Shown: positions 34,364 to 42,355, counted from the first letter of the stretch. The stretch is DNA of 64,000 bases from Microbacterium arborescens (GCA_003339645.1 QNUV01000021.1:124001-188000); one strand, 5' to 3'. A program made the numbers and translations. Notes: a model not told the origin generated them from the sequence alone.

Positions 34364-34477
34364 TCAGTCCTCGTCGACCGGGTCTTCGGCCGTGGGCTCG
34401 AGTGTCGGGGCTTCCTCGATCGGGTCGATGGGCATCTCACCCGGTGCGACGAAGGGCACGTTCCCATTGAGGCTCAT
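34364..34477 (-). CDS. 37-residue acidic small protein
   Basis: A short frame beginning MSLNGNVPFVAPGEMPIDP and ending EDPVDED. It has 11 acidic and no basic residues and is rich in proline. The ribosome site AGGGAGGA lies six to nine bases before the ATG and is one of the strongest in the window, and a long palindrome follows the stop, so it looks like a complete gene unit. It is divergent from the VOC gene. No family or function is recognised; it may be a small structural or binding peptide. Confidence 0.68.
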   Translation of the reverse strand: MSLNGNVPFVAPGEMPIDPIEEAPTLEPTAEDPVDED

Positions 34478-34621
34478 AGTGGTTCCTCCCTGTAGTTCGT
34501 GAACCGCTCACGATACGGCGACGCCTCACTGCCGTCAGCCCCGTTGCCTCGCCGCGACGCCGGGTGTACTCGCCCCGTGTCGGTGGTCGGGGGTACCGTC
34601 GGTCGCGACGAGGAGGTCACT

Positions 34622-35056
34622 ATGAACACGCTCGGCAACATCACCTTCTACGCAGACAACCCACGCGCGCTCTCGCATTTCTGGGCCGATGTCTTCGGCT
34701 ATCCGCGCCTCGACTGGCCCGACGACATGCGCCGACAACAGCTCGATGCCGGCCTGACCGATGACGACCTCGACCGCCGAGGGCTCGCGGAAGATCCCGA
34801 GGGCCGCGGGCCTCGCCTGTACTTCCACCACGCTGACGGCGCGAAGCGGGGGCGCAACCGCCTGCATATCGACGTGTCGGTCGCACCGGCCGACGGTGCT
34901 CCCCGCGCAACGGCCGAGGCCCTGGATGCCGAGAAGGATCGCCTGGTCGCGCTGGGGGCGAGTGTCGTCCGGCTGGTGGAACAGCAGTGGGGTGCGTGGC
35001 CCGAGCGGTATTGGCAGATGCGAGACCCCGAGGGCAACGAGTTCTGCCTCCAGTGA
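34622..35056 (+). CDS. VOC (glyoxalase/dioxygenase fold) family protein
   Basis: A 144-residue cytoplasmic protein of the vicinal-oxygen-chelate fold. The first beta-alpha-beta module begins NITFYADNPRALSHFWADVFGY, and the second ends WQMRDPEGNEFCLQ, the usual metal-Glu position. The metal His is in RLHIDVSV. The substrate is unknown; many such actinobacterial proteins are annotated only by fold. The ATG at 34622 follows GAGGAGG by five to six bases. The amidohydrolase gene follows after 23 bases but has its own leaderless promoter. Confidence 0.88.
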   Translation: MNTLGNITFYADNPRALSHFWADVFGYPRLDWPDDMRRQQLDAGLTDDDLDRRGLAEDPEGRGPRLYFHHADGAKRGRNRLHIDVSVAPADGAPRATAEALDAEKDRLVALGASVVRLVEQQWGAWPERYWQMRDPEGNEFCLQ

Positions 35057-35079
35057 TCGTCCGGCATAGGGTCGAAGAC

Positions 35080-36318
35080 ATGGCCCCCCGCATCCTCGCC
35101 GTCGTGAACGGCCGCATCGTCCCCGTGTCCGCACCCGCCATCGAGGGCGGGACGGTGATCGTCACCGATGGCGTGATCACCGCCGTGGGCGGCGCCGAGA
35201 CGCCCGTTCCCGAGGGCGCGGAGGTCGTGGATGCCGCGGGACGCTGGGTCCTGCCCGGGTTCGTCGAGGCCCACGGCCACCTCGGCGTCCACGAGGACGG
35301 CGAGGGATGGTCGGGCAACGACACCAACGAGATGACCGACCCCAACGGCGCCCGCTTCCGCGCGCTCGACGGCATCGACATCGACGAGGTCGGGTTCCGC
35401 GACGCACTGCGCGGCGGTGTCACCTCCGTCGTCATCAAGCCGGGTTCGGGCAACCCGATCGGCGGGCGCACCGTCGCCATCAAGACCTGGGGCGGACGCA
35501 CCGTCGACGAGCAGGTGATCGCCGAGAACGTGTCGGTGAAGTCGGCCCTCGGCGAGAACCCCAAGCGCGTGTACGGCGACAAGAAGCAGACCCCCTCCAC
35601 CCGGCTGGGCGTCGCCTCCGTCCTGCGAGACGCCTTCGTCGGCGCGCAGAACTACGTCGCCAAGCGGGATGCCGCGGCAGCCAAGGGCGAGCCGTTCGAG
35701 CGCGATCTCGGCAAGGAGACGCTCGCCGAGGTGCTCGACGGCACGCTGCTGTGGGACCAGCACAGCCACCGGCACGACGACATCGTCACCGCGATCCGTC
35801 TGGCCGAGGAGTTCGGTTACCGGCTCGTCGTGAACCACGGCACCGAGGGGCACAAGATCGCCGACGTCCTGGCCGAGAAGGGCATCCCCGTCATCTTCGG
35901 GCCCATGCTCACCTCGCGCTCGAAGGTCGAGCTGCGCGACCGGGCGATCGGTGCTCTCGCCCTCATCGCCGCGGCGGGCGTCACGGTCGCGATCACGACC
36001 GATCACCCCGTGGTGCCGATCGACCAGATCCGGCTGCAGGCGATCCTCGCGGTGCGCGAGGGACTCCCGGCGGATGTCGCGCTGCAGGCGCTGACCACCA
36101 ACCCCGCCAGCATCCTGCGCCTCGACGACCGCGTCGGCGCCCTCGAGGCCGGCCGCGACGGCGACCTCGTCCTGTGGTCGGGCGACCCGCTCGCCGTGGA
36201 GTCGCGCGTCGAGCACGTGGTCATCGGCGGAACCACGGTGCTCGAGACGACCGACGACGGCGACGTGCACATCGTCGAGCGGTGGGAGCGGTTCGGCCGG
36301 TCGAGCTGGCTCCGCTGA
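35080..36318 (+). CDS. Metal-dependent amidohydrolase
   Basis: A 412-residue TIM-barrel hydrolase of the imidazolonepropionase-like group. Metal ligands are visible: HGHLGVH near residues 65-71, His in DQHSHRHDD near 225, His in LVVNHGTEGH near 247, and Asp in TTDHPVVP near 308. The small beta-sandwich domain is split between the N-terminus (RILAVVNGRIVPV) and the C-terminus (DGDLVLWSGDPL). The ATG at 35080 follows TAGGGT (35067-35072) by seven bases, so it is leaderless. The substrate is not evident. Confidence 0.9.
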   Translation: MAPRILAVVNGRIVPVSAPAIEGGTVIVTDGVITAVGGAETPVPEGAEVVDAAGRWVLPGFVEAHGHLGVHEDGEGWSGNDTNEMTDPNGARFRALDGIDIDEVGFRDALRGGVTSVVIKPGSGNPIGGRTVAIKTWGGRTVDEQVIAENVSVKSALGENPKRVYGDKKQTPSTRLGVASVLRDAFVGAQNYVAKRDAAAAKGEPFERDLGKETLAEVLDGTLLWDQHSHRHDDIVTAIRLAEEFGYRLVVNHGTEGHKIADVLAEKGIPVIFGPMLTSRSKVELRDRAIGALALIAAAGVTVAITTDHPVVPIDQIRLQAILAVREGLPADVALQALTTNPASILRLDDRVGALEAGRDGDLVLWSGDPLAVESRVEHVVIGGTTVLETTDDGDVHIVERWERFGRSSWLR

Positions 36319-36331
36319 GCCGGATCCGGAT

Positions 36332-36365
36332 CCGGAACCGGTCCCGGATCCTGAGCCGGTTCCGG
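36332..36365 (+). terminator. Hairpin after the amidohydrolase gene
   Basis: CCGGAACCGG (36332-36341) pairs perfectly with CCGGTTCCGG (36356-36365). The surrounding 45 bases are built from repeated CCGGATCC and CCGGAACC units, so several alternative stems are possible. It lies between the amidohydrolase stop and the exchanger start and may terminate the former. Confidence 0.5.
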
Positions 36366-36417
36366 GGGCGAACGCAAGCGGTACACGCACCCGCCTGATC
36401 GGGTGTGCACTGAGGGG

Positions 36418-37482
36418 ATGTCGAACCTGCCCCTCTGGCTGCTCCTCCTGGTGTTCGCCGCTGCCGCCGCCGTCGTGTGGGTCGCCGGCATCCAGCTCTC
36501 GAAGTCGACCGACGTCCTCGACGCGCGCTGGCACATCGGCAGCGCGTTCGGCGGACTGATCGTGCTTGCCGTGGCGACCAACCTCCCCGAGATCGCCATC
36601 ACGGTCAGCGCCGCCGTCTCGGGCAATCTCGAGGTCGCCGTGGGCAACATCCTCGGCGGCATCGCCCTGCAGACCGTGGTGCTGGTGATCCTCGACCTGT
36701 TCGGCAAGCGCGGGCACGGGGTCAGACCGCTGACCTATCGCGCAGCATCCCTCGTCCTCGTGCTCGAGGCCGTGATCGTGGTCGCCGTGCTCGCCGTCGT
36801 CATGGCGGGGAGCCAGCTACCCGGTGATCTCGTCGTGGCCCGCCTCACCCCCGACGTCGTGCTCATCGCGGCGCTGTGGCTCGCGGGGCTCTTCCTCGTG
36901 CAGCGCGCCGGGAAGCACCTTCCCTGGCATGAGAACGGCACATCGCCCGGTGCGAGCGAGCACCGGCCGGGGCACCGGCGCGCGAAGCCGCAGCATCCGC
37001 ATCACGCGATGAGCACCCGCGCGGTCGTCGCGATCTTCGCCGTCTCGGCGCTCGCGACGCTCGGAGCCGGTGTCGTGCTCGAACGGGTCGGCGACGCCAT
37101 CGCCGACGAGATCGGCCTGTCGGGGGTCCTGTTCGGAGCGACCGTCCTCGCACTGGCGACCGCGCTGCCGGAGATCTCCACGGGGCTGCAGGCCATCCGC
37201 CAGGGCGATGACAATCTCGCGATGAGCGACATCTTCGGCGGCAATGCGTTCCTGCCCGTGCTGTTCCTCGTGGCCACCCTGATCTCGGGCCAGGCCGTAC
37301 TGCCGCAGGCGAATGGAGCTGACATCTACCTCACCGCGCTGGCCGCGCTGCTGACGCTCGTCTACGTCGTCGGACTCATCTTCCGGCCCGCGAAGCGCGT
37401 GGCCGGGATGGGCGTCGATTCACTGGTCGTGCTCGTCCTCTACGCTGCCGGGGTGGCAGGGCTCTTCGCCGTCGCGGGGTGA
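36418..37482 (+). CDS. Sodium/calcium (cation) exchanger family membrane protein
   Basis: A 354-residue antiporter of the CaCA family with two inverted five-helix halves. The first alpha-repeat contains ATNLPEIAITV and VGNILGGIALQ, the second contains ATALPEISTGL and DIFGGNAFLP, including the conserved Glu residues that bind the cation. A hydrophilic His/Arg loop (about residues 170-195) joins the halves. It probably exports Ca2+ in exchange for Na+ or H+. The ATG at 36418 lies six bases after TGCACT, a weak match to the leaderless pattern. Confidence 0.88.
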   Translation: MSNLPLWLLLLVFAAAAAVVWVAGIQLSKSTDVLDARWHIGSAFGGLIVLAVATNLPEIAITVSAAVSGNLEVAVGNILGGIALQTVVLVILDLFGKRGHGVRPLTYRAASLVLVLEAVIVVAVLAVVMAGSQLPGDLVVARLTPDVVLIAALWLAGLFLVQRAGKHLPWHENGTSPGASEHRPGHRRAKPQHPHHAMSTRAVVAIFAVSALATLGAGVVLERVGDAIADEIGLSGVLFGATVLALATALPEISTGLQAIRQGDDNLAMSDIFGGNAFLPVLFLVATLISGQAVLPQANGADIYLTALAALLTLVYVVGLIFRPAKRVAGMGVDSLVVLVLYAAGVAGLFAVAG

Positions 37483-37487
37483 TCCGG

Positions 37488-37620
37488 CCGCAGGGTGAGC
37501 CCGCAGCCGCAGGGTGAGCCCGCAGCCGCAGGGTGAGCCCGCAGCCGCAGGGTGAGCCCGCAGCCGCAGGGTGAGCCCGCAGCCGCAGGGTGAGCCCGCA
37601 GCCGCAGGGTGAGCCCGCAG
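37488..37620. repeat. Seven perfect tandem copies of a 19-base hairpin unit
   Basis: The unit CCGCAGGGTGAGCCCGCAG is repeated exactly seven times (37488-37620), with an eighth degenerate copy after it. Each unit can fold as GGG-TGAG-CCC with flanking GC pairs. Unit length is not a multiple of three and the array starts six bases beyond a stop codon, so it is not coding. It separates two convergent genes and may act as a terminator; copy number is likely to vary between strains. Confidence 0.9.
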
Positions 37621-37636
37621 CCTCGGGGTGTGCGGG

Positions 37637-37996
37637 TCAGACCTCGTCCGAGCGTGGCGACCGCACCGACCATCCGACCCGCCGCAGGGCATCGGCCAGT
37701 CGTGCGGCCTCGGTCGCCGCGACATCCCATGACACGTCCGAGCACACGTCGACCGCCAGCGGGGGCGGGTCGGCGAACCTGGGGATCTGCACCTCGGCCC
37801 ACACATCACGCCCCAATCCCACGCGCGGGAACGCGGTGCCTGCGTTCTCGATGACGCCATCCGACACGAAGGCGATCGTCTCGAGAGCGTCCGGCTTCGC
37901 GATCGGCAGATCGACGACGAGCGTGACCACGAAGGGTCCGCTGGCGGTGTCTCGGCCGTGGGCGTGCACGCGCTCATCCTGACAGACCCACGGCAC
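37637..37996 (-). CDS. Hypothetical protein
   Basis: A 119-residue soluble protein starting at GTG, with no recognised domain. It has two conserved-looking stretches, FVVTLVVDLPIAKPDALETIAFVSDGVIENAGTAF and ADPPPLAVDVCSDVSWDVAATEAARLADALRR, the second like a helical end. The stop lies 17 bases beyond the tandem repeat. No ribosome site or -10 box is clear, so the start is uncertain and the gene is kept with moderate confidence because the protein composition is normal and the antisense frames are not. Confidence 0.5.
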   Translation of the reverse strand: MPWVCQDERVHAHGRDTASGPFVVTLVVDLPIAKPDALETIAFVSDGVIENAGTAFPRVGLGRDVWAEVQIPRFADPPPLAVDVCSDVSWDVAATEAARLADALRRVGWSVRSPRSDEV

Positions 37997-38074
37997 TGCG
38001 AAGGCCGAAAACCGGATGCCGCCGAGGTGGCGCCTCGGCGTTTCCGATGATTACGAAGAGATAACGGAAAACCC

Positions 38075-38102
38075 TTGCTCGTCGTTACCTCGTCGTTATA
38101 GA
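38075..38102 (+). promoter_or_regulatory. Sigma-70-like promoter of candidate small RNA B
   Basis: TTGCTC (38075-38080), a 16-base spacer and TATAGA (38097-38102), the same geometry as the promoter at 15227-15254. The discriminator is six bases and is followed by GCACG in both. Confidence 0.65.
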
Positions 38103-38108
38103 GTGCTC

Positions 38109-38212
38109 GCACGGTAGCTGTTTTGCTGTGGCAGCCACCGGCATGTGATTGCAGGAAACTCTTGGTGCAAAGGGACGAGGGCCCGACCGAATGCCTCTTC
38201 GGTCGGGCCCTC
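38109..38212 (+). ncRNA. Candidate small RNA B, paralogous to the element at 15261-15347
   Basis: Predicted 104-base transcript beginning GCACG. A first hairpin is formed by CGGTAGCTG and CAGCCACCG; then come ATGTGATT, GGTGCAA at 38164-38170 and AGGGAC, and a 14-base perfect stem (38177-38190 with 38199-38212, eight-base loop). The order start, hairpin, GTGAT, GGTGCAA, GGGA, long stem is the same as in element A, while the first hairpin differs in sequence but not in place. No coding frame explains it. It lies between a hypothetical gene and the DUF2207 gene, both on the other strand. Confidence 0.62.
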
Positions 38213-38255
38213 AACTGCGTCCGTGGGTCGCGCGCCGGCCGCGGATGACGAGCGC

Positions 38256-40055
38256 TCAGGCGCCGCCGCCACCACCTCCGCCGCCTCCCCCGCCGGCCGA
38301 TCCGCCGCCGCTGGAGCCACCCGACGTCGACGACGACGAGGACGCGGCCGACGAGAGCGTGCCGATGCCCGCGGAGAAGGACGAGGCGTCGAAGGCACCC
38401 GAGCCGGAGTACCAGATCGGCGCACTCACAGCCGCTGCGGCGTAGGCCGCCGTCAGGTGCTCGGCCCACTCCTTCTCGCGGCCGAACAGCACGGCGTACG
38501 GCAGCAGACGCTCGTAGATCCGCAGGACCTCGCGGGGGTCGTCCGTCGCGACCGGTTCGCGCTCGGCGCCCGTCGGCGACTGCAGCATCCGGATGCGGTC
38601 GGCCTCGGCCCACCGGATGAAGAGGTCGAGCCCGAGCAGGTGATCACGGACCTCCGCGCCCGCGGCCGACAACGGATCGCCGGCGACCGCGAACACGACC
38701 ACGATGAACGACGCCCCCGCCAGCACGATGCCGATGATGGGCAGCGCCGGGTGGACGTATGCGTTCAGCGCGAGCGCCCCGAACAGGATCACCAGTCCCG
38801 CCGCGATCGCCCAGGCGGCGACTGGCCAGCCGCGCACTCCCCTCGGCACCGGCTTGTACATGTCGCGCCCGCGGAGGCTGTCCTTCGCCATCTTCAGCGC
38901 CCGCTGGGACTCGGACGACAGCCGCGTGTCGGAGGTCCCGAAACGGTAGACCTCACCGCGTCGGTGATTCGGGAACATGCCGCGCAGAAGTCTGCGCCCG
39001 TTCTCGTCGGCGGCCCGGGGATCGACGAGCTCCGCCTGCAGCTTCGCGCGCCCCCAGCGGCGGTGTCCGTCGTCGACGATGCGGATGGAACCGAGGAGCG
39101 CGAGCTCGAGGATCTCGGCCGGAATCGCCTTCGAGGTCTTCTGCAGCAGCACCGCCGCATCGAGTGCGTCGATGCGGCGCGGCGGTGCATACTCCGCGAT
39201 GACCGTCGGACGCCCCGGGTCGTCGCGGAGGTACCGGCGGCGGTTCCGCAGCGCCCAGCCGGTGGCACCGGCGAGGAGCACCGCTGTCCCGGACTGAAGC
39301 CACCCCAGAGGCGAAGCCAGGAACCCGGTGTCGTATACCTCGAACGCGCCCTCGTCGAACCCGACGGCGAAGCTGAGCGTCTCGTGCGGTGCGAGGTCGG
39401 TCGCCGAGGCGGTGATCGCGGTTCCGTCCGGTGAGGCGATGATCTCGGGACACGGAGTCGTGCTGTCCTGCTCGCCGATGTAGCAGGCCTGACGCCCCGC
39501 GAGCGAGGCCGCGAGGCCGGGATCGATGTGCAGCGTCGCGGTCACCTGACGGAACGGCTGATTCCAGTCGATGCCGTTGACGTCCCAGTAGAACTCCAGC
39601 CCGGTGTCCGCGAAGTCCCACACGACGTTTTCGAGGTCGTAGGTGAAGACGAAGGTGTTCCGCCCGTGCAGGTACCCGGGCTCGCGCGTCAGGATGCCGA
39701 GCGTGCCGTCCTCGCTGTCGGTGTCGACGGGACGGGCCTGCCCGTTCTCGTCGGTGACGGAGATGAGCCGCGGATGCAGCGGCTGCCCGTTGTACGTCTC
39801 GGGCAGAAGACGGCGCATGCCGCGGTTCTGATCCGACTCGGGGAACTCGGCGACGAAGGTCTCGACGACCCGCATCCGCGCCGTGCCGTCCTCGTCGCGG
39901 GTGAGGGTGTAATCGACGGAAAGCGAATCGAAGACGAACGCGTCGACATCGGCGGATTCGTCTTCGGATGCCGCGGCGGGGGCCGTCAGTCCGAAAAGGC
40001 CTGTGATCAGCATGAGGACCACGACCGCGAGTGCCGCCCGGGTGCGACGCATCAT
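38256..40055 (-). CDS. DUF2207 family membrane protein
   Basis: A 599-residue exported membrane protein: signal peptide (residues 1-30, cut after AAA or AAAS), an extracellular beta-rich DUF2207 domain (about 40-235, with RGMRRLLPETYNGQPLHP and NTFVFTYDLENVVWDF), a first helix near 255, a cytoplasmic domain, two more helices (about 400-445) and a C-terminus ending in a long Ser/Gly tract. The role is unknown in the family. TAAGCT seven bases before the ATG gives a leaderless start. It shares a 35-base divergent gap with the MarR gene, so the regulator may control it. Confidence 0.87.
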   Translation of the reverse strand: MMRRTRAALAVVVLMLITGLFGLTAPAAASEDESADVDAFVFDSLSVDYTLTRDEDGTARMRVVETFVAEFPESDQNRGMRRLLPETYNGQPLHPRLISVTDENGQARPVDTDSEDGTLGILTREPGYLHGRNTFVFTYDLENVVWDFADTGLEFYWDVNGIDWNQPFRQVTATLHIDPGLAASLAGRQACYIGEQDSTTPCPEIIASPDGTAITASATDLAPHETLSFAVGFDEGAFEVYDTGFLASPLGWLQSGTAVLLAGATGWALRNRRRYLRDDPGRPTVIAEYAPPRRIDALDAAVLLQKTSKAIPAEILELALLGSIRIVDDGHRRWGRAKLQAELVDPRAADENGRRLLRGMFPNHRRGEVYRFGTSDTRLSSESQRALKMAKDSLRGRDMYKPVPRGVRGWPVAAWAIAAGLVILFGALALNAYVHPALPIIGIVLAGASFIVVVFAVAGDPLSAAGAEVRDHLLGLDLFIRWAEADRIRMLQSPTGAEREPVATDDPREVLRIYERLLPYAVLFGREKEWAEHLTAAYAAAAVSAPIWYSGSGAFDASSFSAGIGTLSSAASSSSSTSGGSSGGGSAGGGGGGGGGGGA

Positions 40056-40090
40056 GCCGACCAGCTTAGGCGGGCAGTAAAGTTGTCGCC

Positions 40091-40522
40091 ATGAGCGATC
40101 GTCGTCGTGCCGTGGCAGCGTGGGAGAGCCTGTTCCGCGCGCAGCACGAGATCTTCGACGACATCAGCAACGACTTCGTCGGCGATGAGCTCACGCAAGC
40201 CGAGTACGACGTCCTTCTCACGGTCGTGCGCGGCACCGGTCATCGGGCGCGGCTGCGCGATGTCACGGCCAACATGCTCATCAGCCAGCCGAGCGTGTCG
40301 CGCCTGGTCGACCGGATGGTCTCGCGCGGCCTCATCACCAAGTGCGGTGACCCCACGGATGGGCGCGGCGCAATGCTCACGGCGACCCCGGAGGGCGTCT
40401 CAGCCTTCCGCCGGCTCGCTGCGGCCCACGGTCGCTCCATCGCCGAGCGGATGTCGGTGCTGTCGACCGAGGAGCTGCAGCAGCTCGAGCAGCTGACGAC
40501 GAAGCTGCGCCGCCTGCCCTGA
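40091..40522 (+). CDS. MarR family transcriptional regulator
   Basis: A 143-residue winged-helix dimer. The DNA-binding part includes LTQAEYDVLLTVVRG, RDVTANMLISQPSVSRLVDRMVSRGLI and the wing CGDPTDGRGAMLTATPEG, all typical of MarR. No ligand can be inferred. TAAAGT (40078-40083) is seven bases before the ATG, so the transcript is leaderless and its promoter overlaps that of the divergent DUF2207 gene. Autoregulation is probable in this arrangement, but I see no clear palindrome in the 35-base gap. Confidence 0.9.
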   Translation: MSDRRRAVAAWESLFRAQHEIFDDISNDFVGDELTQAEYDVLLTVVRGTGHRARLRDVTANMLISQPSVSRLVDRMVSRGLITKCGDPTDGRGAMLTATPEGVSAFRRLAAAHGRSIAERMSVLSTEELQQLEQLTTKLRRLP

Positions 40523-40550
40523 CGCCCGGCGGAGCGGTCGGGCGGCGTCC

Positions 40551-40600
40551 CGCGGTGTCGTGGGGCGTCGCGCGGTGTCGTGGGGCGTCGTGCGGTGTCG
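40551..40600 (+). repeat. 20-base direct repeat, two and a half copies
   Basis: CGCGGTGTCGTGGGGCGTCG occurs at 40551-40570 and again exactly at 40571-40590, then a half copy TGCGGTGTCG at 40591-40600. It lies upstream of the DUF222-HNH gene, and its role is unknown. The rest of the 167-base gap holds the SOS-type box and promoter. Confidence 0.8.
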
Positions 40601-40639
40601 ATTCCTCCCCAGGCGGCACGGTGACCCGATGTTCCTTAA

Positions 40640-40655
40640 TCGAACATAGGTCCGA
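40640..40655. promoter_or_regulatory. LexA (SOS) box upstream of the DUF222-HNH gene
   Basis: TCGAACATAGGTCCGA matches the actinobacterial SOS operator TCGAACNNNNGTTCGA at all but one defined position. It ends 34 bases before the GTG start, in the promoter zone. SOS boxes are known in front of related 13E12-repeat genes of Mycobacterium tuberculosis, which supports the call. Confidence 0.7.
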
Positions 40656-40689
40656 CTCACATGTCGCACCTTGCTGGCATCATGGGAAC

Positions 40690-42126
40690 GTGACAGCGAA
40701 TGGCGTGGGTGGCGAAGTGGGACGCGAGGCCCCCACACCGTCGCAGGCGCTCGCTCTCTCGCGGTACGCGGAGGCGCTCGACCTCTCTCACGCCGCTGAC
40801 ATCGCCCGCACTCGGGCGCTGGCCGATCTGGGCCACGCCGCCCTGCACAACGCGCGCCGCGACGGCGTGCGCGGCATGGCGTCGGATATGGAGCTGCGGT
40901 CGGTGGCAGCCGAAGCGGCCGGGATGGCCCGGCTGACCGACCGCCGACTGCAGGGTGAGATCGACCACGCGATGACGGTCATCGACGACTACCCCACTGT
41001 GTTCGACGCGTGGGTGCAGCGGCGGATCGAACGCGGACACGTGGATCTGGTGGTGCGCGTCGGCGCGGGGGTGCCGGCTGCGATGCGGGATTCGTTCGCG
41101 GAGGCCGCGATCGGGGTGTGTGAGCGGGATGTGCCCTCTCGCGTGCGGGGTGCGCTGGAGACCCTGGCGGCCCGGTTGCATACGCAGACGTTCACAGAGC
41201 GGCACAAGACCGCGGTCGCGGAACGGTGCGTGCGCGTGTTCCACGGAACCGACGGAATGTCGAACCTCGTCGCCACCCTTCCGACCGTCATCGCCGCCGG
41301 GATACTCGACCGGCTCACGCAGATGGGACAGTCGGTGAAGGACGCCCGGGTCGCGGGCACTGGCGGTGCCGGGGCGGGCGGGGCGGATGCCGCTGGCCGG
41401 GGCGCCGGCGCGGATGCCGGGGAGAGTTCGGCGGCGGATGCCGCAGAAGCGGGCGAGCCCGCCGATACCCGGACGATGGACCAGCTGCGCGCGGACATCC
41501 TGGGCGACCTCGTTCTCGGCGGCGCGCCCGTGGTCGACCCGACCTACGGGACCGACCGGGCCGGTGGGCTGGGGGCGATCCGGGCACGCGTGCAAGTCGC
41601 CGTCGCCGCGGAGACACTGATGGGCAAGGACGAGAACCCCGCCGAAGCCGTCGGGGCCGGGCTCGTCGATGCCGACACCGTCCGACGACTCGCCGGGCAG
41701 GTCAGCGAATGGGACCGGCTCTTCATCGACCCGGTCATCCGCACACCGGTCGAGATCGACACCTATCGGCCCACCGCATCGATGAAGAAACTCCTGATGG
41801 TGCGGGACCAGCACTGCCGGTTCCCCGGATGCCGGCGCGCCGCGATCCGGTGCGAGATCGACCACACGATCGATTACGCCCTTGGCGGCCACACCCACAT
41901 CTTCAACCTCGCCCACCTCTGCCAAAGACACCACTCGATGAAGCAGTTCACCAAGTGGGAGGTCAGACGGATCGGAGGCGGGGTTCTCGAATGGACCTCG
42001 CCCCTCGGCAGGACCTACCGCGAAGACGTTCCCATGCCGGCCGTCTGCTTCACCATCGACACCGCGAGCCCGCCACGGGATGCCGGAAGCGGCGGGCCAC
42101 CGACGGACGAACCTCCACCGTTCTGA
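40690..42126 (+). CDS. DUF222 and HNH endonuclease domain protein (13E12-repeat family)
   Basis: A 478-residue protein. Residues 20-330 are the helical DUF222 domain, interrupted near 225-270 by an Ala/Gly-rich low-complexity insert. The HNH nuclease motif follows near 375-420: QHCRFPGCRRAAIRCEIDH, then HIFNLAHLCQRHHSMKQ, with both zinc-type Cys and catalytic His residues. The family is multicopy in many Actinobacteria and is often called 13E12 repeat; its target is not known. GTG at 40690 follows CATCAT by six bases. The SOS-type box upstream suggests DNA-damage induction. Confidence 0.88.
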   Translation: MTANGVGGEVGREAPTPSQALALSRYAEALDLSHAADIARTRALADLGHAALHNARRDGVRGMASDMELRSVAAEAAGMARLTDRRLQGEIDHAMTVIDDYPTVFDAWVQRRIERGHVDLVVRVGAGVPAAMRDSFAEAAIGVCERDVPSRVRGALETLAARLHTQTFTERHKTAVAERCVRVFHGTDGMSNLVATLPTVIAAGILDRLTQMGQSVKDARVAGTGGAGAGGADAAGRGAGADAGESSAADAAEAGEPADTRTMDQLRADILGDLVLGGAPVVDPTYGTDRAGGLGAIRARVQVAVAAETLMGKDENPAEAVGAGLVDADTVRRLAGQVSEWDRLFIDPVIRTPVEIDTYRPTASMKKLLMVRDQHCRFPGCRRAAIRCEIDHTIDYALGGHTHIFNLAHLCQRHHSMKQFTKWEVRRIGGGVLEWTSPLGRTYREDVPMPAVCFTIDTASPPRDAGSGGPPTDEPPPF

Positions 42127-42226
42127 GTTCGGGGCGTGTGCCCGCGCACGTTCCGAGGCCGGGCACGACGGACTCGCGCGCCGTTGGTCACCGGTGACGC
42201 ATCGGCTCGGCCGCGACGCATAGGCG

Positions 42227-42266
42227 CATCCGCGCATCCGCGCATCCGCGCATCCGCGCATCCGCG
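42227..42266. repeat. Five tandem copies of an 8-base unit
   Basis: CATCCGCG is repeated five times without change between the convergent ends of the HNH gene and hsp20. It is a simple-sequence repeat with no coding frame. Confidence 0.85.
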
Positions 42267-42294
42267 GCGCATTCGGCACCGCCCCGCACGCGAA

Positions 42295-42330
42295 GGGCGG
42301 CCGCCGCCCCCGAGGGAGCTGCGGCCGCCC
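42295..42330. terminator. Hairpin between HNH and hsp20 genes
   Basis: GGGCGGCCGC (42295-42304) and GCGGCCGCCC (42321-42330) form a perfect ten-base stem. It lies 25 bases beyond the hsp20 stop and between convergent genes, so it can serve either transcript. Confidence 0.6.
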
Positions 42331-42355
42331 GTCGTGCGAACGCGGATTTGCGCGA

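Noticed and set aside
37488-37620. Possible CRISPR array
   Set aside because: The repeats are directly adjacent with no spacers, so this is a simple tandem repeat, and no cas gene is present.
40623-40646. GTTC-N7-GAAC inverted repeat as a second SOS box
   Set aside because: The arms are in the opposite order to a LexA box (GTTC before GAAC), so only the box at 40640-40655 is kept.
40690-42126. DUF222-HNH gene as a mobile intron or intein
   Set aside because: It is a free-standing gene with its own promoter; no intron, intein or target-site duplication is visible.
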